From Youxingia wuxianensis (GTDB lineage Bacteria; Bacillota; Clostridia; Oscillospirales; Ruminococcaceae), in the NCBI RefSeq assembly GCF_014385085.1, contig NZ_JACRTD010000003.1, positions 186,001 to 250,000 of the forward strand: DNA of 64,000 bases, given 5' to 3'. The notes under the pieces are model-generated. The model worked only from the letters and a program-made list of their open reading frames with translations, had not been told where the DNA came from and made no database searches. A program made the translations under genes and the position numbers. Shown here piece after piece: positions 33,482 through 41,397 of the stretch (position 1 is the first letter of the stretch; each line of letters opens with the position of its first letter).

Positions 33482-33967
33482 ATGAATCGGTTTGATGAAA
33501 TTATCAATAAAGCAAAAGAGATTGTCGATGTTGCGGGAAATAAAACAAAAGAAATGGCAGAGCTGACAAAACTTCGCTTGCAGGCGTCTCAACTTCGCTC
33601 GGAAATAGATAAAAACTATTTGAAATTAGGAGAGCTGATCTATCAGCTTAACAAAGCGGGCACGCAAAATCAGGAGCTAATCGACATGTCGGTAGCGGAA
33701 ATTGAAAGCCAGCTGGTAGCGTTGAGCGAGTTGGAAGATAAGGTCAACGAGATGAAAAAGGTAGTTAAATGTCCGCAGTGCGGAGCGGCCAATGTCATTG
33801 GCTCTTTGTATTGTTCCCGCTGTGGAGCCTCCCTGGAAAACTGCGAAGCATGCAGTGAGGAAGAGGCAAACGAGCAAGAAGACTGCGGCTGCCATGACGG
33901 GCAGGATAATCAGATTTGTGAGAGCTGCCAGTCGCAGGAAGTCAGCGAAGAAAAAACAGAAGAATAA
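33482..33967 (+). CDS. zinc-ribbon protein with N-terminal coiled coil
   Basis: The 161-residue protein has a charged helical N terminus (about 1-90) likely to form a coiled coil, then a zinc ribbon (CPQCGAANV, CSRCGASLE) and a second Cys-rich, very acidic tail (CEACSEEE; CGCHDG; CESC). Similar proteins occur in many Clostridia without a defined role. The ATG at 33482 is used because GGAGGT stands eight bases upstream; the TTG one codon earlier is less likely. It has its own promoter and terminator, so it is a single-gene unit. Confidence 0.82.
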   Translation: MNRFDEIINKAKEIVDVAGNKTKEMAELTKLRLQASQLRSEIDKNYLKLGELIYQLNKAGTQNQELIDMSVAEIESQLVALSELEDKVNEMKKVVKCPQCGAANVIGSLYCSRCGASLENCEACSEEEANEQEDCGCHDGQDNQICESCQSQEVSEEKTEE

Positions 33968-33973
33968 ACAGTA

Positions 33974-34000
33974 AAAGCTCCTGTCCAGACCAGGAGCTTT
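33974..34000 (+). terminator. intrinsic terminator
   Basis: A perfect 10-bp stem (AAAGCTCCTG) with a 7-base loop, followed by TTTAATT. Confidence 0.88.
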
Positions 34001-34093
34001 TTTAATTATAAAACCTTGTTCTGCCTTATCTTCCGAATGAAAAAGAACTTGCGTATCCTGCCCGGCCGTGTTGTTTTATAAGACCTTTTCCCA

Positions 34094-34122
34094 TGGACAG
34101 GAGAAAATATATGATGTATAAT
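34094..34122 (+). promoter_or_regulatory. sigma-A-type promoter for the EamA transporter
   Basis: TGGACA (34094-34099), a 17-base spacer and a perfect TATAAT (34117-34122), 33 bases before the start codon. Confidence 0.75.
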
Positions 34123-34154
34123 ATCCTTCGTATGAAGAAAAGAGGACAGGACGT

Positions 34155-35051
34155 ATGAAAAAAACACCATACATCAGCATTATTGCGGCAGCTGCTTTGT
34201 GGGGGCTGATAGGAGTATTTGTACGGGATTTAAGTTCCCGCGGCTTTACCTCCATTGAACTAACTTCCCTGAGGGCGTTTGTGTCCGCGCCGGTGCTGAC
34301 TATTCTTTTACTGATAAAGGACCGCAGCCTTTTAAAAATCAGACCGAAGGACTGTTGGTGTTTTATAGGTACTGGACTTTGCAGTTTTGTGTTTTTTAAT
34401 GTCTGTTACTTTATTTCCATCAGCTACACTTCCTTGGCGGTATCTTCTATTTTACTGTATACAGCGCCGGTTTTTGTGATGCTCCTGTCCCTTGTGCTGT
34501 TCCGTGAAAAGATGACCTTGCAAAAGACGATATCCTTAGCGTTGGCTTTTGTAGGCTGCGTTTTAGTGGCTGGGATCGGTCAGGCAGCGGCGGCGCAGGT
34601 GACGGCCGCAGGTATTATTGCCGGGGTTCTGTCCGGCTTTGGCTATGCGCTTTACAGTATTTTTGGCCGGTATGCGTTGGATAAAAAATATGACTCTCAG
34701 ACCATTACCGCCTATACCTTTGTGTTTGCGGCGATAGGGTGCAGTTTTTTAGTGGACTTTGGCGGACTTTGGGAAAAGATCGGTATGAATTTGCCGCTGA
34801 TTTTAGAAATTTTAGCTTTCGGGCTGCTTTCCAGTACAATACCATTTTTATTGTATACCTGGGGACTGACCTATGTGGAATCCAGCAAAGCGTCTATTAC
34901 GGCCACAGTGGAGCCTATGGTAGCTACGCTGGTAGGAATCTTTGTTTTTCATGAGGAAATGACGGCTGCCAGCGGAATTGGAATTTTATGTGTATTAGCG
35001 GCGCTGATTTTACTTAATATAAATCCCAATTCGGGAAAGCGTTCCCGATGA
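34155..35051 (+). CDS. EamA/DMT-superfamily transporter
   Basis: The 298-residue membrane protein shows ten hydrophobic segments in two EamA repeats. The first repeat begins PYISIIAAAALWGLIGVF and the second near residue 155 (GIIAGVLSGFGYALYSIFGRY). It ends with the typical PMVATLVGIFVFHEE segment. Family members export amino acids, nucleobases or other small metabolites; the substrate is not predictable. It has a near-consensus promoter and is followed closely by a small membrane protein. Confidence 0.92.
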   Translation: MKKTPYISIIAAAALWGLIGVFVRDLSSRGFTSIELTSLRAFVSAPVLTILLLIKDRSLLKIRPKDCWCFIGTGLCSFVFFNVCYFISISYTSLAVSSILLYTAPVFVMLLSLVLFREKMTLQKTISLALAFVGCVLVAGIGQAAAAQVTAAGIIAGVLSGFGYALYSIFGRYALDKKYDSQTITAYTFVFAAIGCSFLVDFGGLWEKIGMNLPLILEILAFGLLSSTIPFLLYTWGLTYVESSKASITATVEPMVATLVGIFVFHEEMTAASGIGILCVLAALILLNINPNSGKRSR

Positions 35052-35092
35052 AGAGATGCGACCAATTTCAGTTTGTCTGCGAGGAAAATCAA

Positions 35093-35281
35093 ATGAGTAA
35101 GAAATCTTATTGGTCAAGTATTAGCGCGTCTGTGTTAGTGCTGACATGGACAATTTATTATTATGCAAAGCAATACACGGGAGGATTTGCAGATCTAAAG
35201 GATACTGTTATTTGCGGTATTGTAGGTTTGATATGTGTAGTATTAATCGTGAAAAGAACGATTGACTTTTTAAAAAATTAG
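35093..35281 (+). CDS. small two-helix membrane protein
   Basis: The 62-residue protein has two hydrophobic helices (SSISASVLVLTWTIYYYA and CGIVGLICVVLIV) joined by a short loop and ends with a basic tail. I do not recognise the family. The ATG at 35093 is preferred because GAGGA lies about eight bases upstream; the ATG at 35048 overlaps the transporter stop and would add 15 soluble residues. It is likely co-transcribed with the transporter. Confidence 0.6.
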   Translation: MSKKSYWSSISASVLVLTWTIYYYAKQYTGGFADLKDTVICGIVGLICVVLIVKRTIDFLKN

Positions 35282-35344
35282 AAGCTGTGAAATTTCCATT
35301 TATCGGTGGGAACACAAAAGGAAAATGGGATTAATATAAAAAGA

Positions 35345-35375
35345 AAGAAGCCGGTTATTAGTTAACCGGCCTCTT
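35345..35375 (-). terminator. terminator for mtnN, probably bidirectional
   Basis: A 13-bp stem with one G-T pair (AAGAAGCCGGTTA, pairing with 35363-35375) and a 5-base loop. Reading on the minus strand it is followed by a strong T run (CTTTCTTTTT region, 35345 downward). Confidence 0.82.
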
Positions 35376-35378
35376 AAT

Positions 35379-36056
35379 TTATATACGTTCAATTAGCCCC
35401 AGCGTGATCTGCGCGCAAAGCTGAGCCGCTTTAGAAGAAAACTCTTCATAAGTAATATCACCCTGGTCGTCCGCGTTGTCTGAAATGCAGCGAACTACTA
35501 AAAAAGGGATGCTGTTAAGGTAGCAGACATGTCCGGTGGCGGCCCCTTCCATTTCCACTGCGACCCCGCCTGTACGGGAGATAATATCCTCCTTTACCTT
35601 GCTGTCAGTGATAAACCGGTCGCCGGAAACAATCCTGCCGCTTATACAATGGATATTTTTTTCCCGGCAGATCTCCTGTGCTAAAGCGGACAGGGCTTTA
35701 TCCGCACAAAAGATGCTGCGGAAAGGGAGGTAATCCTCCAGTACACCTTGCTCTATATCGTGTTCTGTCACTTCGTCTGAGATAGCCACATCAAACACAT
35801 TTAGTTCCTTTGAAAGAGCGCCGGCAACTCCGCTGTTGATCACAACGTCTACGCCAAAATGGGAGATTAAAATTTGAGTATATGCGGCGGCGTTCACTTT
35901 GCCTATGCCCGATTGTCCTACGATGATATTTTTATTCCCCCGTACGGCGATATAAAAGGAAAAAAAACCGATCTTTTCCATTCGGCCATCAGAAAATTCC
36001 TCTTTTAAAAGGGCGAGTTCACTGTCCATAGCGCAGAGCACGCCAATTTTTGTCAT
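35379..36056 (-). CDS. mtnN: 5'-methylthioadenosine/S-adenosylhomocysteine nucleosidase
   Basis: The 225-residue nucleosidase splits adenine from methylthioadenosine and S-adenosylhomocysteine. Motifs include IGVLCAMDSELALL at the start, VVINSGVAGAL, the catalytic-region GDRFITD, AVEMEGAATGHVC and the catalytic aspartate in RCISDNADD. A start at 36056 is chosen because AGGAGG lies about seven bases upstream; six extra codons from 36074 would run through that site. A promoter is seen just upstream. Confidence 0.95.
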   Translation of the reverse strand: MTKIGVLCAMDSELALLKEEFSDGRMEKIGFFSFYIAVRGNKNIIVGQSGIGKVNAAAYTQILISHFGVDVVINSGVAGALSKELNVFDVAISDEVTEHDIEQGVLEDYLPFRSIFCADKALSALAQEICREKNIHCISGRIVSGDRFITDSKVKEDIISRTGGVAVEMEGAATGHVCYLNSIPFLVVRCISDNADDQGDITYEEFSSKAAQLCAQITLGLIERI

Positions 36057-36089
36057 ATTTTCTTCCTCCTGCATAAAACTATGATTTTT

Positions 36090-36118
36090 ATTTTACACTA
36101 AGGCTGTAAAGATTGCAA
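36090..36118 (-). promoter_or_regulatory. sigma-A-type promoter for mtnN
   Basis: On the minus strand TTGCAA (36118-36113), a 17-base spacer and TAAAAT (36095-36090) precede mtnN by about 33 bases. Confidence 0.7.
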
Positions 36119-36195
36119 TAATGCTATAGTAATAAAACCTGTACCATGATAATATAGTATACATATCGATAATTGACAGAAAAGGAGAAGCCCGG

Positions 36196-37941
36196 ATGAC
36201 GCGACGTTCCAAAAAACAAGGCTATTTGTACGGTACGGTGGTTCTTGCTTGTGCCATGGTTGTGGTAAAGCTGATTGGCGCTCTCTTTAAAATACCTCTG
36301 ACCAATATTTTAGGCGGCGTTGGAATGAGTTATTTTAACGTAGCGTATGATTTGTACTATCCGTTGTATGCGTTATTTGTTTCTGGGCTGCCGATCGCTG
36401 TATCTAAACTTGTCAGCGAAAATATAGCCCAGCGCCGTTATCATAACGTGAAAAAAATACTGCGCTTGTCCAGTTTTGTTTTTGTCGGAGTAGGGCTGCT
36501 AGGCTCGGTGCTGATGTTTGCAGGCGCCGGATGGTTCAGCGAGGTAGTGAAAAATCAGCAGGCGAAGCTGGCGGTAATGATGCTGGCTCCTGCTTTGTTT
36601 TTTGGCTGCGTTATGGCCGCGCTGCGGGGATATACTCAGGGAATGCAGAATATGACGCCGACGGCAATGTCCCAGGTGGTGGAAGCAGCGTGCAAGATGA
36701 TTTTCGGCCTGGCACTGGCCTATGGGATTACATCCTATGGTCTGCGCCAGTTTGAGGAAAGCAGGCGGGTATTTTCTATTACCTGTGACAGCCTGCAGCA
36801 GGCTCAGCTGGCGGTGCTGCCTTTCGCGGCGGCAGGAGCGATTTTTGGAGTGACGCTAAGCACCTTATGCGGCAGCGTCTATTTGCTGTTGCGCCAAAGG
36901 ATAAAAGGGGATGGCATTTCCAAAGAAATGTTAAAAAGTTCCCCCCCTTCGGATACCTCTCGTCACTTGACGAAAAAGCTGTTGGAGATTTCCATACCGG
37001 TATGCGTTGCCTCGGTGATCACCAACTTAACCTCGTTTATTGATTTGATCTCGGTGATGAATCGTCTCTCAGCGGCTATTGTCGCATCGCCTCAAACCAT
37101 CCTTCAAATGTATGCAGGGGCGATTCCCCAGGGGATTGACACCTCTATGCTGGGTTCTTATCTGTATGGCTGCTACAGCGGTCTGGCGGTGCCTATTTAT
37201 AATTTGGTACCTTCTCTTACCACCACCATCAGCGTAAGCATCCTGCCCGCGGTAGCAGGGGCTTGGGCGGCGGGAAATCGGAAAGGCCTGCAAGACAATG
37301 TGGAATCATCCTTGAGGATAGCCTCTCTCATTGCGTTTCCTGTTGGGATCGGTATATTTTCTCTTTCCCAGCCAATATTAAGTTTACTCTACTTTACCAA
37401 GCCAATGGAAGTAGCCGTAATTGCCCCCGCCTTAAAAATAATGGGGATCAGCGCGATTTTTGTAGCGCTTACTCTTCCTATTAACGCATTGCTTCAGGCA
37501 GTAGGCAGGGCAGACCTTCCGGTAAAATTTTTGATAATCGGCGGGCTGATTAAGCTTTCTCTTAATTATCTATTGGTGGCGGTTCCTGATATAAACATTC
37601 AGGCCGCTCCTATAGGAACGCTGGTTTGCTACTTATTTGTTATGGTGGCGGGGCTGGCGGTACTGATTAAGACAACCGGAATTTCTTTTCACTTTTACCG
37701 AGTGATAATAAAGCCTTTGTTTGGGGCCGTGGGATGTGGATTAGGAGCTTGGGCGGCCTATGGTTTATTATCCCGAGCGATCGATTCCAAGTTTTCTACG
37801 CTGGTTGCAATTGGAATTGGAGGAATAATTTTCCTAATTATTATCCTAACTTCCAAAACCTTAACAAAAATGGATGTTTTAATGTTGCCAAATGGAGAAA
37901 AGTTTGCTAAGATACTTGAAAAAATGAACCTAATAGGGTAA
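36196..37941 (+). CDS. MOP-superfamily polysaccharide/lipid flippase (YabM/SpoVB-like)
   Basis: The 581-residue protein has about 14 membrane helices and belongs to the MviN/MATE-like flippase superfamily. The opening GTVVLACAMVVVKLIGALFKIPLTNILG is typical for SpoVB/YabM proteins, which move lipid-linked glycans during cell wall or spore cortex synthesis. Gene order supports the YabM identity: mazG, an S4 protein, yabP, yabQ, divIC and yabR follow, as in Bacillus. An AAAGGAG site precedes the ATG. YabM and SpoVB cannot be separated on motif alone. Confidence 0.88.
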   Translation: MTRRSKKQGYLYGTVVLACAMVVVKLIGALFKIPLTNILGGVGMSYFNVAYDLYYPLYALFVSGLPIAVSKLVSENIAQRRYHNVKKILRLSSFVFVGVGLLGSVLMFAGAGWFSEVVKNQQAKLAVMMLAPALFFGCVMAALRGYTQGMQNMTPTAMSQVVEAACKMIFGLALAYGITSYGLRQFEESRRVFSITCDSLQQAQLAVLPFAAAGAIFGVTLSTLCGSVYLLLRQRIKGDGISKEMLKSSPPSDTSRHLTKKLLEISIPVCVASVITNLTSFIDLISVMNRLSAAIVASPQTILQMYAGAIPQGIDTSMLGSYLYGCYSGLAVPIYNLVPSLTTTISVSILPAVAGAWAAGNRKGLQDNVESSLRIASLIAFPVGIGIFSLSQPILSLLYFTKPMEVAVIAPALKIMGISAIFVALTLPINALLQAVGRADLPVKFLIIGGLIKLSLNYLLVAVPDINIQAAPIGTLVCYLFVMVAGLAVLIKTTGISFHFYRVIIKPLFGAVGCGLGAWAAYGLLSRAIDSKFSTLVAIGIGGIIFLIIILTSKTLTKMDVLMLPNGEKFAKILEKMNLIG

Positions 37942-37981
37942 TATATGTAAAGTAATCAATTAGTCGGCGGAGGTAAGGGAT

Positions 37982-38782
37982 ATGTCTGTGCAGTATCCAA
38001 AGAAAGAGCGGTATGGAATAGACGACCTTATCGAGATTATGAAAATTTTGCGAAGCGAAGACGGCTGTCCCTGGGACAGGGAACAGGACCATAAATCGAT
38101 CCGTAATAATTTTTTAGAAGAAACCTATGAAGTACTGGACGCCATCGATCGGCAGGACCCGCAGGATCTATGTGAGGAACTGGGGGATGTGATGCTGCAG
38201 GTGGTTTTTCACTCCAGGATGGAGGAGGAAGCCGGCGGTTTTGATTTTGGCGATGTATGCGATGGGATTTGTAAAAAACTGATCATCCGGCATCCCCACG
38301 TGTTTTCCACTATTGAGGTAAGCGGCTCTGAGGAAGTGCTGAGCAACTGGGATAAGATAAAACAAAAGACCAAAGGCCAGACAACGGCTGCACAGACGCT
38401 GCGCAGCGTGCCCGCGGTATTTCCGTCGCTAATGCGCAGTGGAAAAGTTCAGCATAGAGCGGCAAAGGCGGGTTTTGATTATCCGAATGTCCAGTGGGCC
38501 ATCAACGACCTTAAAAGCGAGATGGACGAGCTGGAACAAGCGATCGCGCAGCAGGACAAGGAAAATATTCAGGAAGAATTAGGAGATCTGTTGTTTTCTG
38601 TGGTGAATGTTTCCCGGTTTGTGGGTGTGGATGCGGAGGAATCGCTGGCTGCCTCCTGTGAAAAATTTATCCGTCGGTTTGAGCAAGTGGAAGAAATGGC
38701 AAGTCAGCAGGAAATAAATATGAAAGAAAGCTCTATTGAGCAATTGGACGAGCTTTGGAAACAAGCAAAGAAAAAGCTCTGA
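37982..38782 (+). CDS. mazG: nucleoside triphosphate pyrophosphohydrolase MazG
   Basis: The 266-residue protein has two tandem MazG domains. The first shows CPWDREQDHKSIRNNFLEETYEV and DLCEELGDVMLQVVFHS; the second shows DELEQAI and IQEELGDLLFSVVNVSRF. The EExxE...ExxD metal-binding pattern is kept in both. MazG hydrolyses NTPs to NMPs and pyrophosphate and helps remove aberrant nucleotides. It corresponds to the YabN C-terminal part of Bacillus; the tetrapyrrole methylase-like N-terminal domain of YabN is absent here. GGAGG precedes the ATG. Confidence 0.95.
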   Translation: MSVQYPKKERYGIDDLIEIMKILRSEDGCPWDREQDHKSIRNNFLEETYEVLDAIDRQDPQDLCEELGDVMLQVVFHSRMEEEAGGFDFGDVCDGICKKLIIRHPHVFSTIEVSGSEEVLSNWDKIKQKTKGQTTAAQTLRSVPAVFPSLMRSGKVQHRAAKAGFDYPNVQWAINDLKSEMDELEQAIAQQDKENIQEELGDLLFSVVNVSRFVGVDAEESLAASCEKFIRRFEQVEEMASQQEINMKESSIEQLDELWKQAKKKL

Positions 38783-38896
38783 TATTTTTATTTCGCACCT
38801 GATAGTTTATCATCGGCCGATTATCGGCTGATAAAAAGGTACCCGCCTTTTAAACTATGGTATAAATTAAAATAAAATATAATGGAGGTCACTAAC

Positions 38897-39175
38897 ATGA
38901 CAAAAGCAGAACTCATTAGCGCAGTAGCTGAAAAATCCGCCCTTTCTAAAAAGGACAGTGAAAAAGCGGTATCCGCAGTAGTGGAGGCCATTACAGAGGC
39001 TTTAAAAGCAGGCGAAAAAGTAGCTCTAGTTGGCTTTGGTACCTTTGAAACTAAAAAACGCAACGAGAGAAAAGGTATCAACCCTATTACCAAAGAAGAA
39101 ATCACGATTGCTGCTGCTACAGTTCCCTCCTTTAAAGCTGGTAAAGCCCTGAAAGATGCTGTTGCTGGCAAGTAA
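38897..39175 (+). CDS. hup: HU family DNA-binding protein
   Basis: The 92-residue protein is a standard bacterial HU. It begins MTKAELISAVAEKSALSKKD and carries the DNA-intercalating beta-arm region with GFGTFETKKRNERKGINPIT, ending in VPSFKAGKALKDAV. HU bends and compacts DNA. The ATG at 38897 is preferred over 38882, because GGAGGT (38884-38889) lies seven bases upstream of it. HU at this point of the mazG-yabO cluster is a clostridial variant of the Bacillus order. A terminator follows. Confidence 0.96.
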   Translation: MTKAELISAVAEKSALSKKDSEKAVSAVVEAITEALKAGEKVALVGFGTFETKKRNERKGINPITKEEITIAAATVPSFKAGKALKDAVAGK

Positions 39176-39192
39176 TTTTTAAAAACTAGAAG

Positions 39193-39223
39193 CAGTCTGC
39201 CGTGTTTTTTATGCGGCAGGCTG
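39193..39223 (+). terminator. intrinsic terminator after hup
   Basis: A 10-bp stem with one G-T pair (CAGTCTGCCG with CGGCAGGCTG), an 11-base loop and TTTTATA. Confidence 0.85.
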
Positions 39224-39248
39224 TTTTATATCACAAAGGAGTTTCTTT

Positions 39249-39491
39249 ATGAGACTGGATAAGTATTTAAAGGTAACACGGCTGATCAAACGGCGTACAG
39301 TTGCCAATGAAGCCTGCGATGCTGGAAGAATTGAAGTGAACGGAAAAGTGGCCAGAGCTTCTTATGATATAAAAGAAGGCGATATTATCTCTATTAACCT
39401 GGGAAGCAAACCTTTAAAGGTGAAGGTGCTGAAGGTAGATGAATACGCCACAAAGGATACTGCCGCCGAAGGGTACACAGTGATAGAATAA
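39249..39491 (+). CDS. rqcP: S4-domain RNA-binding protein (RqcP/YabO)
   Basis: The 80-residue protein is almost wholly an S4 RNA-binding domain (MRLDKYLKVTRLIKRRTVANEACDAG and GRIEVNGKVA). It matches YabO, renamed RqcP in Bacillus, which works with RqcH in tagging nascent chains on stalled 50S subunits. The neighbours mazG, yabP, yabQ and divIC support this orthology. AAAGGAG precedes the ATG and a long terminator hairpin follows. Confidence 0.93.
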   Translation: MRLDKYLKVTRLIKRRTVANEACDAGRIEVNGKVARASYDIKEGDIISINLGSKPLKVKVLKVDEYATKDTAAEGYTVIE

Positions 39492-39533
39492 AACCTTCCC
39501 CCGCAAAGACAACGTCTTGCGGGGGAAGGTTTT
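39490..39533 (+). terminator. long intrinsic terminator after rqcP
   Basis: A 17-bp perfect stem (39490-39506 with 39517-39533), extended by three further pairs across a single bulge, with a short loop and ending in the T run of the 3' arm. It separates rqcP from the sporulation pair yabP-yabQ. Confidence 0.88.
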
Positions 39534-39538
39534 ATAGC

Positions 39539-39567
39539 GCATAATGTCCCTGCCAGGTGCATACACA
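39539..39567 (+). promoter_or_regulatory. sigma-E-like sporulation promoter for yabP-yabQ
   Basis: GCATAATG (39539-39546), a 13-base spacer and CATACACA (39560-39567) each match the mother-cell sigma-E consensus (GHATANTT and CATACANT) at seven of eight positions. It lies directly upstream of yabP, which is sigma-E controlled in Bacillus. Confidence 0.65.
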
Positions 39568-39602
39568 TATATGGACAATATCTATATCTGGGAGGTACAA
39601 AA

Positions 39603-39896
39603 ATGCTGATGAATGAAAGAGAAGAAAAAATGACGGTAAAAACACCTCATAATATTATTATGGAACAGCGCAATAAATTAACAATTACCGGAGTTACAGA
39701 TATTGATAGTTTTGACGAGCAGACGGTGCTGCTTTTTACTGGCCTTGGGGAACTGGCGATCCGAGGGGAGAATCTGCACATCAACCGCATTGATGTGGAT
39801 ACGGGAGAAGTAAATTTGGAGGGAGAGATTGACAGCCTAACCTATGCGGATAACCAGCCGAACAAAGGCGGATTTTTTGGTAAGCTATTCAAATAG
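39603..39896 (+). CDS. yabP: sporulation protein YabP
   Basis: The 97-residue protein belongs to the YabP/YqfC family of spore-formation proteins. Family features are the HNIIMEQRNKLTITGV segment and the LFTGLGELAIRGENLHI beta strands, which form a compact beta fold. It is made in the mother cell in Bacillus and acts with YabQ in cortex formation. It has GGGAGG upstream, a sigma-E-like promoter, and yabQ follows after 14 bases. Confidence 0.93.
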   Translation: MLMNEREEKMTVKTPHNIIMEQRNKLTITGVTDIDSFDEQTVLLFTGLGELAIRGENLHINRIDVDTGEVNLEGEIDSLTYADNQPNKGGFFGKLFK

Positions 39897-39910
39897 AAAT
39901 GAGGGGGACC

Positions 39911-40456
39911 ATGGAGATAACCATTGCGGGGCAGACATGGATGTTTTTAATGGCGATCGCCTTGGGAGCGGCGCTAGGGGCATGCTATGATGTTTTTCGG
40001 GTTATAAGGATTGCGGTTGTACATCCGCCTGTAATCGTAATGGTACAGGATATTATTTATTGCTTTGTGTGTGCGGTTGCTACCTTTCTTTATATGATCA
40101 GTGTGGATTGTGGGCAAATCAGGATGTTTGTATTAATCGGAGAAATTATCGGATGGGTATTGTATTATTTCACTCTGGGGACGCTGGTGATTGGAATTTC
40201 CAAACATATTATACAAGGTGTGAAATATATTTTAGGACTGCTGTACAAAATTTTCTGTGCACCTATTTTTTCGATTTTAAAAAAAATAAAAGGAATTTTG
40301 TTAAAATTAGTAAAAAATTTGGGAAAATATCTAAAAAAGAAGGCAAAAATTTCAAAAAATCACTTGAAAAAGCCCTATAGTTTATTGTATAATTTAAAAA
40401 AGCGACATAAAACAGGTGTTATGACAGAAGAGAATAATAATATAAGGAACGCCTAG
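39911..40456 (+). CDS. yabQ: spore cortex biosynthesis protein YabQ
   Basis: The 181-residue membrane protein has four hydrophobic helices in its first about 110 residues (FLMAIALGAALGACYDVFRV is typical for the family), followed by a Lys-rich tail (LKKIKGILLKLVKNLGKYLKKK). YabQ localises to the outer forespore membrane and is needed for cortex. The ATG at 39911 is chosen because GAGGGGG lies about six bases upstream. It is immediately followed by divIC. Confidence 0.92.
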   Translation: MEITIAGQTWMFLMAIALGAALGACYDVFRVIRIAVVHPPVIVMVQDIIYCFVCAVATFLYMISVDCGQIRMFVLIGEIIGWVLYYFTLGTLVIGISKHIIQGVKYILGLLYKIFCAPIFSILKKIKGILLKLVKNLGKYLKKKAKISKNHLKKPYSLLYNLKKRHKTGVMTEENNNIRNA

Positions 40457-40458
40457 TC

Positions 40459-40749
40459 ATGAAAAATAATAGAAGTAGAAAAAAAAGCCTTATAATGAGA
40501 ATATGTATATTCTGTTTTGCTGCCTATATTGTAGTATCGCTGGTATCGTTACAGGTGGAAATCTCCTCCAAGCGCAAGGAGCTCACCCAGGTGCAACAGC
40601 TGGTAGAGGAGCAGCGCTTAGCGAACAAAGAAACGGAACGGCTGCTTAATTTGGGTGACGATAGGGCCTATCTTTCCCGTATTGCCAGAGATAAATTGGA
40701 TATGGGAAATTCTGACGAGCGGGTTTTCCGTGATGCATCCGGCTCTTAA
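40459..40749 (+). CDS. divIC: FtsL/DivIC-type septum formation protein
   Basis: The 96-residue bitopic protein has a basic N terminus, one membrane helix (IMRICIFCFAAYIVVSLVSL) and a coiled coil (about 35-70). It ends with the conserved LSRIARDKLDMGNSDERVF region of DivIC/FtsB proteins. It stabilises the divisome with FtsL and DivIB. Position after yabQ and before yabR supports DivIC rather than FtsL. Confidence 0.9.
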   Translation: MKNNRSRKKSLIMRICIFCFAAYIVVSLVSLQVEISSKRKELTQVQQLVEEQRLANKETERLLNLGDDRAYLSRIARDKLDMGNSDERVFRDASGS

Positions 40750-40835
40750 AGAATTGTTGCCGCAGTGTTGTTGATTGACCCACAGAGGGAAAAGGATAAA
40801 GATATAAGGATTTTAAGGAGGCAACATTTCAGATT

Positions 40836-41345
40836 ATGCAGCTTGAGGTAGGAAATATTTTAGAGGGCAAGGTTACAGGCATTACAAAATTTGGTGCTTT
40901 TATTGAGTTATCTGGCGGAAAAACAGGGATGGTACATATCTCGGAAGTAGCGTCTTCCTATGTAAAAGAGATTTCGGATCATCTTACTCAAAACCAGGTA
41001 GTAAAGGTAAAAGTAATCGGAATCAGCCCTGAAGGAAAGGTAAGCTTGTCGATTAAGCAGGCGAATCCTACACCGACCCCCCAGCCGGCACAGACTTCCC
41101 CCCGCAGTTTTAATAACAATGCGCAAGGAAGCGGCGCGCCGGCCCGTAACAATGCTCAATCCCGCAGACCTTCTCGTCCGGTGTCTTATGGTTTTGAGCG
41201 GCGGATGAATGAGAATACCCAGGAGATGTCCTTTGAAGATATGATGGCCCGTTTTAAGCAGACCAGCGACGATAAGATATCGGATCTTAAAAAGTATACC
41301 GATGCTAAACGTGGTTCTGCAGGACGGCGCGGACAATCAAAATAA
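40836..41345 (+). CDS. S1-domain RNA-binding protein YabR-like
   Basis: The 169-residue protein has one S1 domain in the first about 75 residues (GNILEGKVTGITKFGAFIELSGGKTGMVHISEVA), then a low-complexity Pro, Asn, Gln and Arg-rich linker and a helical C terminus (MSFEDMMARFKQTSDDKI). This matches YabR/general stress protein 13-type proteins that follow divIC in Firmicutes. The binding RNA is unknown. A GGAGG site precedes the ATG and a terminator follows. Confidence 0.92.
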   Translation: MQLEVGNILEGKVTGITKFGAFIELSGGKTGMVHISEVASSYVKEISDHLTQNQVVKVKVIGISPEGKVSLSIKQANPTPTPQPAQTSPRSFNNNAQGSGAPARNNAQSRRPSRPVSYGFERRMNENTQEMSFEDMMARFKQTSDDKISDLKKYTDAKRGSAGRRGQSK

Positions 41346-41350
41346 GAGCG

Positions 41351-41374
41351 AAAAGGGTGCTGCGGCACCCTTTT
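41351..41374 (+). terminator. intrinsic terminator after yabR
   Basis: A perfect 10-bp stem (AAAAGGGTGC) with the tetraloop TGCG, then further Ts. It closes the yabM-yabR region. Confidence 0.9.
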
Positions 41375-41397
41375 TTAATGAATAGAAGGAGAGTAGC

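Noticed and set aside
38800..38840. Inverted repeats between mazG and hup
   Set aside because: TTTATCA...TGATAAA and GCCGAT/ATCGGC can form a bulged hairpin, but no T tail follows on either strand, so I do not call a terminator.
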